A stretch of 64,000 nucleotides of DNA from Gnomoniopsis sp. IMI 355080 (Eukaryota; Ascomycota; Sordariomycetes; Diaporthales; Gnomoniaceae), in the NCBI GenBank assembly GCA_027946555.1, contig JAPEVC010000166.1, positions 19,510 through 83,509 of the forward strand. Direction: 5' to 3'. Below, one piece after another: positions 53,425 through 64,000 of this stretch (the stretch's first letter is position 1; each line of letters starts with the position of its first letter). A program made the translations under genes and the position numbers. The notes below the pieces were generated by a model, which made no database searches, had not been told where the DNA came from, and saw only the letters and a list, made by a program, of their open reading frames with translations.

Positions 53425-54209
53425 TCCACGGACGTGCGTATACCGGTAGACACATTTACTGTCACGAGGGAGTATATTCAGACTGCAGTGGTAAGATGCA
53501 CCGCATAACTCGTGGCGAGCCTACCAATTTCTCTCGGCACTTTGGGACCGGCATAACAAGAGCTGCTAAAAAGCACGTTTTGAACTCTCGATTGCACTCC
53601 ATCGGACACCAATTTTTCCACTTTGTTTGTTCGCCCCCGTGTAAGGACCCTGCATATTATAGCCCACACCTTTGCCTTAGCTTTGCACAAACTAAGGCAA
53701 CTTGTGCATGTCGCTGTTGCTGCATGTATCTTGATACTTTGATTTCTTTGGCTGTACTTGATGGGTTGATGCACAGGAAAATGCAGCATGGCAGCATCAA
53801 ATTGAGAACTGCGAGTATATAACGAAATAAAAGAATAAAATAAAAAACGGAGACATCGCCACTGACGTCAAATCGCCTGTCATTCCAGCTAGCTGCCTAC
53901 CTACAGGTACCTACCTAGACCTAGCTAGTTTGCCCAAGGTAAGGTTGACTTGTTTTCTCATTGCCCTGTTCCCATTGCCCAACCCAGTGGTTTTAGTGTG
54001 TGAACTATTTTGGAGAGTCTCGTCGTTGAAGTTCTCGTGGTTCCGCAATCTTGAAACTCTGCACGACAGGAAACTTTCTTTCCCATCATACTACATTTTG
54101 TGGTAGTTCATGACACGACACACAGACGTTCCCTCGGCGCAATATCCGATCCAGATACACTTCTGCAAATCCTCGGCATCGGGCGGGGGCCCTCGATTCG
54201 CTCGCGCGC

Positions 54210-54265
54210 TCTCTGTCTTTCTCTTTCTCTCTCTCTCCTACCCACCAAACACACACACTTCCCCC
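54210..54265 (+). repeat. CT and CA microsatellite
   Basis: CTCTCTGTCTTTCTCTTT followed by CT repeats and an ACACACAC run; simple-sequence DNA between genes. Confidence 0.75.
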
Positions 54266-55611
54266 CTTATGCAGGATTTCCCGATCTACAAACCTGTCAC
54301 AATCAAGCTCGAACCAACCGCGACTCGAGGCCAAGAGCTTAAATAATTACTGTGTACAATAAGATGAAAGAAAAAGAAGAATTGACCCCCTGGCGTTTCA
54401 CTCTATCTAGCAGGACGTAGTTGTCACGATCAGAGAAGTGTCCCATGGAGCAACGAGTACCGAAAGGATCAAATCGCCAAATCGGTCAGATGTCACAACT
54501 TGAGGGTCGCATTTCCTTCCCGTGCCCCTCCCGTGCTTGCGTCTCTAATTATGTATTGTTGGGTAACAATTATCACCGTGTCTGCCGATTGTTTTCTCCG
54601 TGTGTGGCAGGTGTACATATTATACTACCAGGGGAATGTGCAGTGTATACATCATAGTATGCCAACTTCGCTACCCTTCGCGGGCCTCGTAGGTGGGCGG
54701 GCATCGCGCGGGGTTTTTGTTCCAGCAGGTTGAATATGCGGTTCTCGTAGGGATGTGTGGTGTGATAACTGGGATCAAGGGTCAACGGCAATGTGCTGCA
54801 ACTGCCAGAAATCAGGGTCCAAAAGGTGCAAACAAGGGAGGGAGGGAAGGGGGGAACGCAATGGAACGCGGGATGGTATTCTTCTTTCTTCTTTTTTGTT
54901 TTTTTTTCTTGTTTAGGCTCTTGGCCATTGGTATGACTGCATGTCGCCAAGACTTTTTGGTGGTGGCGAGTCATTTCTCAGCAGACAGATAAGTGATGGG
55001 TTCCTGGGACCGCGCGTGGGGGATATAGTCACAGTGTGCAACGATGGGTGACCGGTCCAACAAGTGCAGAGCTTCAGACGATGCAAATGGTGCGCCGTAG
55101 GTTTGTCTGGCAGCCCGTGCTCTGTCTCTTTGGGAACGGGTGGTCGGTTAGCTATTCAGAACAATTGTGCGTATTCTACTCTCATGAGAAAAACAGACTT
55201 TCGTCTAATCAACAAGGTCACGCCCACAACAAAGAGACAAGATTGCATTGCATCAACAAAAAGAGGTTTTGCAAGTCGTCATATGACCGAGGTTGCTATG
55301 TCACCAGGTGGGTTGATGCTTGGATAGCACGGGCTATATCTGGGGACTCACAAATAATAATACCGAGACTTTCGGCCAAATTCTGATACTAAGCATTAGG
55401 ACCCGCCGAGGTTGTCTGTACCAATCTGTCGGGTATGCAGAATGCTCGACTTCGCTGGATTGATCGGGTGAGCAGAAATTTTCATCAGACAGCATCTTTC
55501 AACCCGGGTATTTCGTGAGCGGCCTTTTTTCCCCCCCTGGCCTTCTTTGATGTTATCGCTCGTGGTAGCAAGATGTAAGAGACATGTACTCAAGAGCAAC
55601 GAGCAGCCAAG

Positions 55612-55630
55612 AAATATATATATATATACA
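55612..55630. repeat. TA dinucleotide repeat
   Basis: AATATATATATATATA run; followed 30 bases later by the near-palindrome GCCTAGGTAC and TATATATAAATAGG, a possible TATA box for the regulator gene. Confidence 0.6.
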
Positions 55631-56252
55631 GTCTCAATGCCACACGTTTTACGTGCCTAGGTACTATATATAAATAGGCTCATACATGATGCATGCTTGG
55701 AAGTATAGGGCAGTAGCACCGAGTGCTCAGCGGGCCAAGTCAGGAAGTTCGAACTCCCGTCCCGGACCGTGCCGAGCTGACAGAGTGCAGGGTAAGTCTG
55801 CCACGACAAAAAAGTGCCGGATTAACGGATTTACCGTTCATCAAGTGTCTTGGAAACATCACCTCCAACGTCTCAACCCCGCTGCCCTTTTGCCAGTACA
55901 CACGCACAGTACATCCGAGCACCTCCTCTCACCCAAACCTGAGACGCACTCTCACACAGCCCAAACAACTGCTGTTCCCCCGGATTTAGGATACCCAGGA
56001 CAAGCCTGCCCCAACACCGTCCACAGCGAGAGGAAGTCCATCCATCCCCTCTGCGCACACAATCGTCAGGGTCTATTCCCGAGAGTCCCACCCCCTCCCT
56101 CCTTTTCCCGGTGGTTCATTCCTGATCCTCCGATCCTTTGTTCATCCGGTACCTCCGGCCTGCTCCGGAGGCCCGCGTGTTTCCCTTTTTTTCTCTTGCA
56201 TATCCGGAAGCCGGCGGCGGGGAATAGGCCCCGCAGGGGATTGAGAGATTAG

Positions 56253-58493
56253 ATGGAGAAGAACCCAAAGGCCTGTGAGCCTTGCCGACGCCGCAAGGTC
56301 CGCTGCGATGGCAAGACGCCCTGTAACCGGTGCGAAAAGAAGCCCGAGGACTGCACATATCGCCTCCGCACTCGGATACGGAAGAGTGGCATCCACCGAG
56401 CTGCTGCTGCTGCTGCTGCCAAGGCCGATGCTGCCGACGCCGGTGGACGCAAGGGCAGCGGCGGCGGCGGATCGGCTCGTGACCCGACGCCCCTCCCGGC
56501 AGCGACGAGCTCGGCGCTGTCCCCACCGGTCTTCAGCAAGCGGATGCCCGAGGAGAGTGCGGGAGCCAAGTCGAACACGGCATACAGTAACGTATATCAA
56601 GGCGTGGCCGCGGTGCACGAACATGGCACCGAGAATTCTCGCCTGTTTTATGGCCCTGCCTCACAGTTTGCCTTCCTCCAGCAGGTGCACAGAAGCATCA
56701 TCTCGTCTGCCCCACAAGGACAGGCCGACAAGGAGATCCAGGAAGGGGATGCGGGCTTGGACCTGTTTCTCCAGCGCAGCTTCTTCTTTGGCACGGCCTC
56801 CCGCATAGATACCAGCAACCTCCTTCGTCCGGCGAGCTCGTTGTTCCCAGAGGTCTGCATTGAGCAGGCCAGAATCTTCGTACACAACTTTGACGTGTGG
56901 TCTTCGCGCTTGCTTCCTTTCTTCACCAGGGATGAGTTGGACAAGATGCTGGAGAGCTTGTATAGTAAAGATGAACTTGTCCAGAGCAGGCTCTCGCAAA
57001 CCAAGGCACTCACCCTCGCAGTCATGGCTCTCGGCGCCTTGGCCACGCCTCAGACAGATGTCGGAGAGATGCTCCTCGCAAAGGCCAAGTACGAGGCTCT
57101 GATCTTTGATGACACCGTCAGTCTACAGATGATTCAATTTTCTTTACTCGTGGCCGACTACCAAACGTGCATGGGGCGACCGAACCTCGTCTATCTTTCT
57201 CTCGGCACTGCTTGCCGAAAAGCATTTGCGCTGGGATTACATCGGGAGGCCGCCAACTGTCTCACGCGGCCCGAGCATGTGCAGAAGTATCGAGCGACGC
57301 TGTGGTCTCTGTACTCGCTAGAGAGTTGGTTCGCCATGACGGTGGGCAGGGAGACGTCGCTGAAGATGAGCGATATCTCCACTCCTTTACCAGAAGACAA
57401 ACCGTTCCTTGCCAGTATCAGCCGACTGGCTCACATCATCGAGAAGATGAGGACAACCATCTACACCCAGCGGTACGACTCGCTGCGGAAACTGTACCAG
57501 GCTGCCGAGGGCATCCACGCACAGCTCCGAGAGTTTGCAGCAGCGCACGGCATCGGGTCTGCCCACGAAGCAGACAACGCCTGCTCAGAAGACCCCACGA
57601 CATTGATGCTATACAACATGTTCTATCACACCCTCCTCCTTGTGTACAGACCGTTCCTCGTGGCGGAATCTGCTCTGGCCTCGAGCCCGGAGGAGCAAAG
57701 TAAAGGGGCCGGTGGCGGCGGCGCGGACGCGATGTGGCTTCGGCAAGCCTGTCGGACCGCCATTGACTCGGCGCAGGACCAGATCCTGCACGCACATAAC
57801 CAGATCCGCAAGCACGAGACATGCAGGACGTCGAGGTACCTCGGGTACTTCTTCGAGTCGAGCTGCGCGGTGCTGTTCTTCGACATCCTGCGGCATCCTT
57901 CCAAATACACGTACAACGTCGAATACATCAACATGGCCCTGCAATCACTGGACATCATGATCAACGACGAGCCGCTGACAAACGCCCGCAGATCAATACA
58001 GCAGATCCTCCGCGTCGTCGGGGACACAATCTCTAAGAAACGCTCTGCTGGGTTGTCTGCCGCTGCCGCCGCTGCTGCTGCTGTTAATACTGCGAGCCTC
58101 GTCGCTCCACTGTCCACGGACCCGCTCCTCGCCCAAGACCCTTCGCTGCCGTCGCCAGCCTCATTTCTAAGCAGCCAACAACAACAGGAGGACCAACAAC
58201 ACGCGGCGGCCAATTCCCACAACGTCCAGTTCCCGTCGCTCAATGCGCCTGAACAGTCCCTGATTTACTTCCCCGACCTGGGCGGTAACAACCCGCTGTC
58301 GATGCACGGTATGTCGTCGCTGAATGGAGAGACGGGGGTCGGGAGCGGAGACGCCATCGATCCGTTGTTGCGTTTTCATTACGATGTGATGGCTACCGAT
58401 CTGTATTCGTTCTTCCCACTGAATATGTCGCCGCCTTCTGCGACGGGGAATGCTGCTGGGGTGCTTGGGGGAGAGGGTAGCCAGGTCAGATGA
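56253..58493 (+). CDS. Zn2Cys6 transcription factor (746 aa)
   Basis: Single exon from the ATG at 56253. Residues 8-34 are the zinc binuclear cluster, with Cys at 8, 11, 18, 24, 27 and 34 (CEPCRRRKVRCDGKTPCNRC). A linker with an Ala run (encoded by GCT repeats) and a Gly/Ser run follows. Residues of about 200-450 form the Fungal_trans middle domain (PF04082), with LVADYQTCMGRPNLVYLSLG, ACRKAFALGLHRE, and LWSLYSLESWFAMTVGRETSLKMSDISTP. The C-terminal part holds a second Ala run, a Gln-rich segment (SSQQQQEDQQ) and an acidic or polar tail, likely the activation region. A nuclear regulator; the target pathway cannot be inferred from its neighbours. The frame is intact and GC-rich. Confidence 0.93.
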   Translation: MEKNPKACEPCRRRKVRCDGKTPCNRCEKKPEDCTYRLRTRIRKSGIHRAAAAAAAKADAADAGGRKGSGGGGSARDPTPLPAATSSALSPPVFSKRMPEESAGAKSNTAYSNVYQGVAAVHEHGTENSRLFYGPASQFAFLQQVHRSIISSAPQGQADKEIQEGDAGLDLFLQRSFFFGTASRIDTSNLLRPASSLFPEVCIEQARIFVHNFDVWSSRLLPFFTRDELDKMLESLYSKDELVQSRLSQTKALTLAVMALGALATPQTDVGEMLLAKAKYEALIFDDTVSLQMIQFSLLVADYQTCMGRPNLVYLSLGTACRKAFALGLHREAANCLTRPEHVQKYRATLWSLYSLESWFAMTVGRETSLKMSDISTPLPEDKPFLASISRLAHIIEKMRTTIYTQRYDSLRKLYQAAEGIHAQLREFAAAHGIGSAHEADNACSEDPTTLMLYNMFYHTLLLVYRPFLVAESALASSPEEQSKGAGGGGADAMWLRQACRTAIDSAQDQILHAHNQIRKHETCRTSRYLGYFFESSCAVLFFDILRHPSKYTYNVEYINMALQSLDIMINDEPLTNARRSIQQILRVVGDTISKKRSAGLSAAAAAAAAVNTASLVAPLSTDPLLAQDPSLPSPASFLSSQQQQEDQQHAAANSHNVQFPSLNAPEQSLIYFPDLGGNNPLSMHGMSSLNGETGVGSGDAIDPLLRFHYDVMATDLYSFFPLNMSPPSATGNAAGVLGGEGSQVR

Positions 58494-59160
58494 TGGGAGA
58501 ACGAGAAGGAAAAGAAATTAGCAAAGGTTTGGGTGTTCCGAAGCCAAGCACCGACTGCTGCGTGGACACTATGGGTCGAATGACAGCAGCGATCCTGTCG
58601 GCTCCCTCGTCCAGTGTCCGAGTATGTAAGCCACCATTCTGTGGTAGGTAGCCCATCCTGTCCTCGCGGAGAGTCCTTGTCACTGCGGATGGCCTGAGGC
58701 AATTTCGCAGTGCGTTGTATTATAGGTGGTCAGTCTATCACATACTTTCCTACAAGGACGTTATTTATAAGGGTTTGTGCCACGCGACATGGTCACAGAG
58801 GAGCTTGTAAAGGACTGGGCTCAGTACTGTCGATTCATTAAATGGTGGCTATGAGCGATAGGGACTGACGATGAGGGCAGTCTTTTCACGGCACATATGC
58901 TGGACTGGTTCTTTCATTTCCTATAGTGGCATCGTCCGAATTTGAGGGATAGAAAGAGAGGATTCGTTGATGATAATGACGAGTGCTGAACGAAAGACTT
59001 AGATACTAAGAACGTATCTACACGACATCCGCGCCCGCGCTCCGTATTTCATAAGAGATTCTGGACTTGGGTCTCCAAATGTCCAAAATGGGCTTCAACC
59101 ATCGCTCACCTAGCAGTGCGCTCTTGAGACCACCCACTCACTGTCCACCACCGACGGGAC
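58494..59160. other. Intergenic between convergent genes
   Basis: About 670 bases with the 3' ends of the regulator and of the GPI-type secreted protein gene. No gene seen. Confidence 0.55.
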
Positions 59161-59808
59161 TCACATTATCGCCAACATGCCCGCCGCAACCGCGCCGAGA
59201 ACCCACCCAGCACCCATGACGCTCAGTCGCGGCACAGCCGCACTGCTCTCGTCGTCCGCGGCGGTACAATTAGTGATGCTCCCAAACATCCTCTGCGAGT
59301 TCGCAGCCGCGCTCACGACTTCGTACCCATAGGTATCCCACTTGGAAGGGTCCGAGACGTTCCTCCCGTTGTAGGTCAGGTTCAGCGACCCGGTCGCACC
59401 GTCGACGCCAAACGACCACTTGCCCACGCTGGTGTCGAAATTACTGGTGCTGTTCTCCTTGATGCCCGTCTGCGTTGTCACGGCGTGGCAGCGCGAGTCG
59501 GTGATGGAGATGTTGAAGGTGCTGTCGTTTGCGGGGCCCGAGATGACGATGCCGCACCATGCTTGGGATGCGTCGTCGGTGCAGCCGGGGTAGGTGAGCG
59601 CGGTGGCGGTGGCGGAGGCGGCGGCGGCCGTGCCCGAGGACCATGCGCTCTTGATGTCGCCGCTGATGCTGGTGGCTTCGGCTTTGGTGTCGTCCCAGTC
59701 GGACTTGATGTCGTCGAAGAAGCCGGGCTCTGGCGAGGCTGCCACGCTGTGGAGTTGCAGGGCCAGGAGGCTGGCAATGCAGCAGCTGGTGGAGGTAAGG
59801 TACTTCAT
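59161..59808 (-). CDS. Small secreted protein with GPI-anchor-like tail
   Basis: The start at 59808 gives 215 aa, beginning with a signal peptide (MKYLTSTSCC and a hydrophobic core, cleavage after VAA or ASP near residue 24-26). An ATG at 59838 would add ten residues before it. The mature part has a short Asp/Lys-rich segment, an Ala/Thr/Ser linker, then a domain with four Cys (YPGCTDD, QAWCGIV, DSRCHAV, ITNCTAADD) and several N-glycosylation sites (NDST, NIS, NST, NLT, NVS, NCT). The C-terminus is a hydrophobic stretch (MGAGWVLGAVAAGMLAIM) after a small-residue region, as in GPI-anchored wall proteins. I do not recognise a named family. It is probably cell-surface. Confidence 0.82.
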   Translation of the reverse strand: MKYLTSTSCCIASLLALQLHSVAASPEPGFFDDIKSDWDDTKAEATSISGDIKSAWSSGTAAAASATATALTYPGCTDDASQAWCGIVISGPANDSTFNISITDSRCHAVTTQTGIKENSTSNFDTSVGKWSFGVDGATGSLNLTYNGRNVSDPSKWDTYGYEVVSAAANSQRMFGSITNCTAADDESSAAVPRLSVMGAGWVLGAVAAGMLAIM

Positions 59809-61535
59809 GGTGAGGATGATGAAGGAGCTATTGAGCATGCAAGGGGTTGAGAGGGAAGTAGAAGCAAAGCCGCGGTGTCAAACCAAAGACACTTAGTACA
59901 ATGAAGATTAAAGCAGCGACTATCCAGAGCCACGAGAAGAGAGGATGAAGAAGATAAAATGGAATGCCAAGACAAGAAAGACCTGGAAAGACACCAGGCG
60001 TGATACCTTTATATCGTCGAGACTTGCACCATCCTCAGACAGCCTATGCCCTCATTCATTTGACAATGACTTCAGCTCCTACCTACAAAAGCGGCCGGTC
60101 GAGGAAACACACACGAAACGCTCGCCTCTATCCGCATGGCCTTCTCCGGCCGTCAGCAACATGCTTCCCGAGCGGCGAAAGACTCCAGAGGGAACACACA
60201 GCCGGCTGGGACGCTCGACCGCTCCGACCTGTTTCTGGACCAAGAGCCGTTCCGGGTCTTGTACAGACTTGTCAGACCCGGCAAGTTGGGCTGAGTAAGA
60301 TGCTTGGTGAAGCTTGTGGCGGTCTGGCTGAGCATCGGGCCTCACGCTTCCTGTCGTTTAGTGATGCTGACGTGTGCCTCCTTTCCAAATTTAGCATCGG
60401 CACGGAAAAACAAAAGGATTTTAAATAGATATACCGCAAAGCCTCGTAGGATCGAGACTTTGATTCGGAATGAAAACTGCGTCCCGCCTTTTCCTTTGGT
60501 CCACCTTGGCAATTTGCGAAGGATTCAACTTTCGCTCAGTTCATGACGCCCCCCCCCCAGCCAGACAGACACTTCAATCTGAAACTTACTGCTGTTCTCA
60601 TTGTCAATCGTGCAAGATCGACTTCATTCGCAAAATAAAAAATGCCTGCCTCATCAACCCAAGCCGAGTCCACAAACGAGCACCCACACCTCGCTGTCCC
60701 ATCGCTCACAGCGCTCGACTGTTCCCAAGGCCCAATATCGCCTTTCACCCTGGGCTCACCAGTGGACTCGCTCTCCGCTAGACTGGAGTTTGCACCCATG
60801 ACACCAAAAGAAACTCCAGCGACGAGAAGAAAAGACGAGACACCACAGGCCGGTCAGGCTTGAACGCAATACGGCGTTGATCAACGAGGATGTGGCACTT
60901 CGGCGTTCCAATCGGGACCGGTAACACTCCGGGGCGCCGGGATATCTGCAGCCGGCCGTCTATCAAAGTGGGCGCGCGTTTATCGCCGCCGTGTATTGAA
61001 CGGGGCCCGCCTGGGCTGATTTTTCAAATAGCTGGGCATGCAAGAAGCGCAGCAAAGTCGATTATGTTTCGTGGAGGTCATGGAAGTAGGGTTTATCTCA
61101 ACGAGTACCGAAACGAAACAATATGAGCAAGCGCGAGAAAGGCCTTTACGCGAGCAGACAGCATGGAGCGGGAAAAGAAACACTGGTATCGATCATCACG
61201 AAAAGGACTGGTGCGGTACTTAATTTGGAGATGTCGTGGCTGAACAGCTCTGGTGGCGCGCTAGGGAAAGCCGAATCCAAGCAATAGTCAAATAGCCCGG
61301 GAAATGCAATCTCAGCTCGTCAATAGTTGTCAAAATCGGATTGAGTCTTTAGAAGCTCGAGTTAGATGGGACACGCTGCAGTGAGGTATAAGATATCAAA
61401 CAGCGTCCTTGTTGGGATGGACCGTCGTGTTGACAAGAATTCTGATCGTTCCCTCTGACCTATTTGTTCTGTGATCTCACAGTAAAGACGGTTTTTGTTA
61501 GTTTGTCAAAACTGGATACCACACTCGCTTGCACA
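59809..61535. other. Intergenic with one doubtful small ORF
   Basis: 1.7 kb. Apart from the small ORF at 60642 I see nothing supported. A C-run lies at 60548-60557. The right end is the promoter of the DUF3237 gene, with TATAAG at 61386. Confidence 0.5.
60642..60863 (+). CDS. Possible small protein (73 aa), unknown
   Basis: ATG in a good fungal context (AAAAATGCC). The product is hydrophilic and low in complexity, rich in Ser, Pro, Thr and Ala (GSPVDSLSARLEFAPMTPKE). It has no signal peptide, Cys or domain. It could be a real small disordered protein or a chance ORF. Confidence 0.3.
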   Translation: MPASSTQAESTNEHPHLAVPSLTALDCSQGPISPFTLGSPVDSLSARLEFAPMTPKETPATRRKDETPQAGQA

Positions 61536-62182
61536 ATGCTGGCTTCTTCCTTCTTCTCAGCCCTGGTCGTGGCTGCTACCGCCCTCGCCAGCCCAGCCGG
61601 AAATAGTTCAGAACCCGCTGCTCCAGCCACGAAGTATCTCTTTACCGCGAACATCTACACCGGAGCTGCCATTCAGCTAGGTCAGACACCAGCTGGTCAG
61701 AGAGCCTTCCAATCGATCAGCGGAGGGACATTTTCCGGGCCTGGAATGCAAGGTAAGTCGAGTCATCTTCTGTTCCCCACTGTTCTGCATTACCGGAAGC
61801 TAATCTATGCATCGTTCTTACTCTCAGGCACTATTGTGGGCGGCCTGGACTACGGCTTAGTGGACGGTGACGGCTACTTCAATCCGGATGTGGTGTACCT
61901 GCTCCAAACCTCAGATGCATGCGATATACTCGTCCATGGTACTGGTCATGTACCGAACGTGTTGGTTCTCTTCGAGACGGCGTGTGCGAAATACGACTGG
62001 CTCAATGGCGTGGTTGCGTATGGTCTGGCTGCGCCAGTGGCTGGTGGGATCTCTACGCAGGTTTTCAAGGTGAGTGACATTTTGCTGCTGCTTGGTGAAA
62101 TGTCGGAGGAAGTAGATTCTTGGGGGCGGCGAGGCTAACAACTCTTTTCCACTTTCTCCAGGTTGGGGTGTACGAGGACTGA
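61536..62182 (+). CDS. Secreted DUF3237-family protein
   Basis: Three exons, 61536-61752, 61828-62069 and 62162-62182, give 159 aa. Introns are 75 nt (GTAAGT...CTCAG) and 92 nt (GTGAGT, GGCTAAC branch, CCAG); the last exon encodes only VGVYED. A signal peptide (residues 1-18, ending ALASPA) is followed by a Ser/Pro/Ala linker, then the DUF3237 (PF11578) barrel: YLFTANIYTGAAIQLG, FQSISGGTFSGPG, GTIVGGLDYGLVDGDGYFNPD and FETACAKYDWLN. Members are small beta-barrel proteins of unknown function, secreted in many fungi. Without splicing the frame would run on into the first intron and stop. Confidence 0.88.
61753..61827 (+). other. DUF3237 gene intron 1
   Basis: 75 nt, GTAAGT donor and ACTCTCAG acceptor, phase 1; joins MQ-G-TIVGG. 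Confidence 0.85.
62070..62161 (+). other. DUF3237 gene intron 2
   Basis: 92 nt, GTGAGT donor, AGGCTAACAA branch and TTTCTCCAG acceptor, phase 0. Confidence 0.85.
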
Positions 62183-64000
62183 AAGATGCGGATAGACATC
62201 CGGAGGTGCGCCTGGGAGTGGCGCCAATATAACATAGGGACCGTAACATAGAGACAAGGCTGCAGCCTTTATCAGATGATCTGTAACCTCTGGGTACAAC
62301 GTTACCTGGGTGTCAATTATCAACCCTGGCACATCATGAACTCCCCGATGGTCTACTTTAACGTGAAGAGACTCCATGTGTCCCGTACTCGTTGGGCCAT
62401 ATACTCGCGCTCGAGATGATATGCCCTTCAATTTCCTCACGTGAGCAGTCTCATGTCCAGGCCTCGGCTATGGAAGCTCTTGCATCGAGGTCTAGATCTT
62501 ACTACTGAAATGAAACCTTTCGCCGGCTTGAACACATTCCATGAAACTCGAGCCAGCGCCTGGATCAGATGCAAAATCGCTGCCAGGATCACGGATTTAG
62601 CAGCATCTATTACTACATGAACCCATGGGAATCCCTCGAAGGTCATCCAATCCATACCAGAAGGTTGATAGACGAGTAACATGTTACCTTCGCTCATGGC
62701 TTTGTCTACGGGATCGAAGCTACGACCTATGCCCGAGCGTCCACAATAAAATTGCACGTCGGTCGTACAAATATAGGTAGCCAATTTGACATCAAGGGAA
62801 GTCTCCTTCCCGGGGAAAAGACAAATAGACCGGATGCAATGACCCTTTTTTTTCTTTTTTAAGACTTTTTGGTAACCGAATGAAGCCACCCAATGAAGGA
62901 TGCTACAGTCTCGCGGACAGATATAACGCGGACCGCACGGACTATTAGCTGTCGATGGACAGGATGTCGGTATACCAGCGTCGTCTTTGCTTGCGACGAG
63001 AATATGGCATCTGGATGCTTGTTCTCCCCACCGCTGGGCTCTAGCTACCTCTATTGCCTCCGCAGTGAGGCCGAACTGCTTCCTGAGTACCGCTTGCTCC
63101 TGGGCCATCCCCCTCCGCCTCACTGGAAAAAACAAAAAAAACAAGAGAATCTGTGGATCAATATACAATACATACGCTTGGCAACGCCGTCACCGCTTGG
63201 GCGTCATGACTCGAGATGGTTGTCACGGTGTGCTTCTGTCCCTCAGAGTGACTTCCTTCCAATGTTGTCCTTCTTGCTGCCCCGTGAGTCTTAAGCTCAT
63301 CGCTATGCCTCAAGTTCGACTGCTAAAATGGGCTGTGCATTGACTGGACATACACATTCTCCAAGCTGAACCTTTTGTTGAGACGGGCAGGATACGTAGG
63401 TATTCGAAAATCAACGATTCGAACTACCAAGTCTACAACTAGAATGTGCATCTTTATGAAATTATGAGGCTCAGGCATGAGGCAGCCCAGACTACAGGTT
63501 CTTGACCTTGGGACGCAAGGTTACCTTCTTGCTTGTTGCCCACGAACCTGGAGACACCTGTGTCTCCGCCATCTCGCCTTCATTACTAGCTTGGCAGTAG
63601 ATACAGATTTACTCAACTAAAGATTGAACGTCCGATTCATTAACAGGGCCGTGTTACTAGATCTGAACTTTCTTCTGCTGGAATATTCTAAGGATGTTGG
63701 GTTTGCAGTAAGGGGCACGCGTTGGTAGAGGCTTACGCCATAATCAATTTACCCTAGCTCTTCCTGCTTGGGATGGGGAAAAACCAACATCGTTTCGATA
63801 AACGTGACAAGACTATCTACTTCACAGGGTCGCAAAAGCATTTAGCAATCCTTGCTGAAGTCCCTAGAGGGAGAAAAAAAGAAAAAAAAAAAAACCGTTG
63901 TACTCGCCAGATCTAGTTCAAAACGACGTTGGATGGCGCGCCGAGCCGCAAAAAGAAATTGAGTTCACGTCAAATCCGGGGGGGGGGGGTTAAGAATACC
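62183..64000. other. Mostly unassigned right edge
   Basis: Apart from the doubtful minus-strand ORF ending at 62437 I find no gene. A poly-A run (63874-63894) and a poly-G run (63979-63988) lie near the edge. Confidence 0.45.
62437..63108 (-). CDS. Doubtful hypothetical protein
   Basis: From an ATG at 63108 (MAQEQAVLRK) the frame is open for 223 codons. A TTTTTTCCAG just upstream could be an intron acceptor. The product has no domain I recognise. A poly-Lys run (KKKKKG) comes from an A-rich tract, and the part after it has a hydrophobic stretch (VIDAAKSVILAAILHLIQAL). It may be one exon of a gene, a decayed gene or chance. Confidence 0.3.
   Translation of the reverse strand: MAQEQAVLRKQFGLTAEAIEVARAQRWGEQASRCHILVASKDDAGIPTSCPSTANSPCGPRYICPRDCSILHWVASFGYQKVLKKKKKGHCIRSICLFPGKETSLDVKLATYICTTDVQFYCGRSGIGRSFDPVDKAMSEGNMLLVYQPSGMDWMTFEGFPWVHVVIDAAKSVILAAILHLIQALARVSWNVFKPAKGFISVVRSRPRCKSFHSRGLDMRLLT

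Larger units (their letters stand above)
51964..56252. other. 4.3-kb intergenic stretch, long leader of the regulator gene
   Basis: No supported gene. It contains a poly-T run (52664-52677), a CT/CA microsatellite (54210-54265), a T-rich tract (54885-54915), a TA repeat (55614-55628) and a palindrome at 53415. The last 550 bases are C-rich and free of strong secondary ORFs, typical of the long leaders of fungal regulator genes; a GTAAGT at 55792 could start a leader intron. A 194-codon ORF at 53238-53822 is judged spurious. Confidence 0.5.

Noticed and set aside
53238..53822. 194-codon plus-strand ORF with ATG
   Set aside because: It spans an intergenic palindrome, is rich in Cys and His without pattern, and has no domain or homologous neighbour; probably chance.
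55614..55680. TA repeat as part of a transposon end
   Set aside because: No terminal inverted repeats, target-site duplication or transposase remains are visible around it.
55730..55790. GTTCGAAC, a possible tRNA T-arm
   Set aside because: The flanking 5-bp stem has mismatches and no cloverleaf can be formed; it is a palindromic accident in the leader of the regulator gene.
57626..58243. 205-codon minus-strand frame within the transcription factor gene
   Set aside because: Antisense shadow of a GC-rich coding region; the sense frame carries the Fungal_trans domain.

Overview
The window is nuclear DNA of a filamentous ascomycete (Pezizomycotina, most likely a Sordariomycete). Five genes carry short spliceosomal introns of 50-100 nt with GTAAGT/GTATGT-like donors, CTAAC/CTGAC-like branch points and YAG/AAG acceptors. 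The protein families present are typical of these fungi: HET (heterokaryon incompatibility) domain proteins, a Zn2Cys6/Fungal_trans regulator, a fungal P450, a DUF3237 secreted protein and an LPMO-like secreted protein. I found no tRNA, rRNA, CRISPR array or intact transposon.

Left part (about 1-34 kb) is dominated by a HET-domain array. I count eleven HET loci in 34 kb, on both strands and in at least four architectures. (a) A classical HET-6-like gene at 1909-3774. (b) A short-form family of about 516-641 aa at 12170, 14782, 18173-20039 (frameshifted), 24555-26480 (with an added N-terminal C2H2 zinc finger) and 28129. (c) Two long-form paralogues of 766-912 aa at 8902 (+) and 30766-33066 (-), facing each other at the two sides of the short-form genes. 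(d) A HET gene cut by the left edge, with a different N-terminus. Three further copies are decayed, at about 4270-5362 (-), 16690-17828 (+) and 33547-33830 (+). Short-form members share, in order, a WPxRLL segment, a SYTWGRW motif, a W(V/L)D(V/I)xCIDQ motif, a WFSSLWTLQE motif, a DR(I/V)YxIMQ motif and a C-terminal VLxLG...GILV...W.RIGxCxW signature. A multipass membrane protein (6490) and a P450 plus short-chain dehydrogenase pair (20.8-24.3 kb) sit inside the array.

Middle (34-42 kb) is the transition. It holds an unassigned coding remnant, a three-exon cupin gene, an LPMO-like secreted protein whose mature form starts with His, and a three-exon NADP-type zinc alcohol dehydrogenase convergent with it.

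Right part (42-64 kb) looks like ordinary fungal genome with very long intergenic stretches. It holds a two-exon SCOCO (short coiled-coil, SCOC/Slo1-like) gene, a 746-aa Zn2Cys6 transcription factor, a small secreted protein with a GPI-like tail, a DUF3237 secreted protein with three exons, and a few doubtful small ORFs. No gene could be supported between 42.3 and 51.4 kb.

A 10-bp palindrome, TACCTAGGTA, occurs at least 13 times across the window, always outside the convincing coding sequences. HET proteins are known as allorecognition and cell-death effectors. The mix of intact, frameshifted and decayed copies is what birth-and-death evolution of such a family would leave, but function is inferred from family only.
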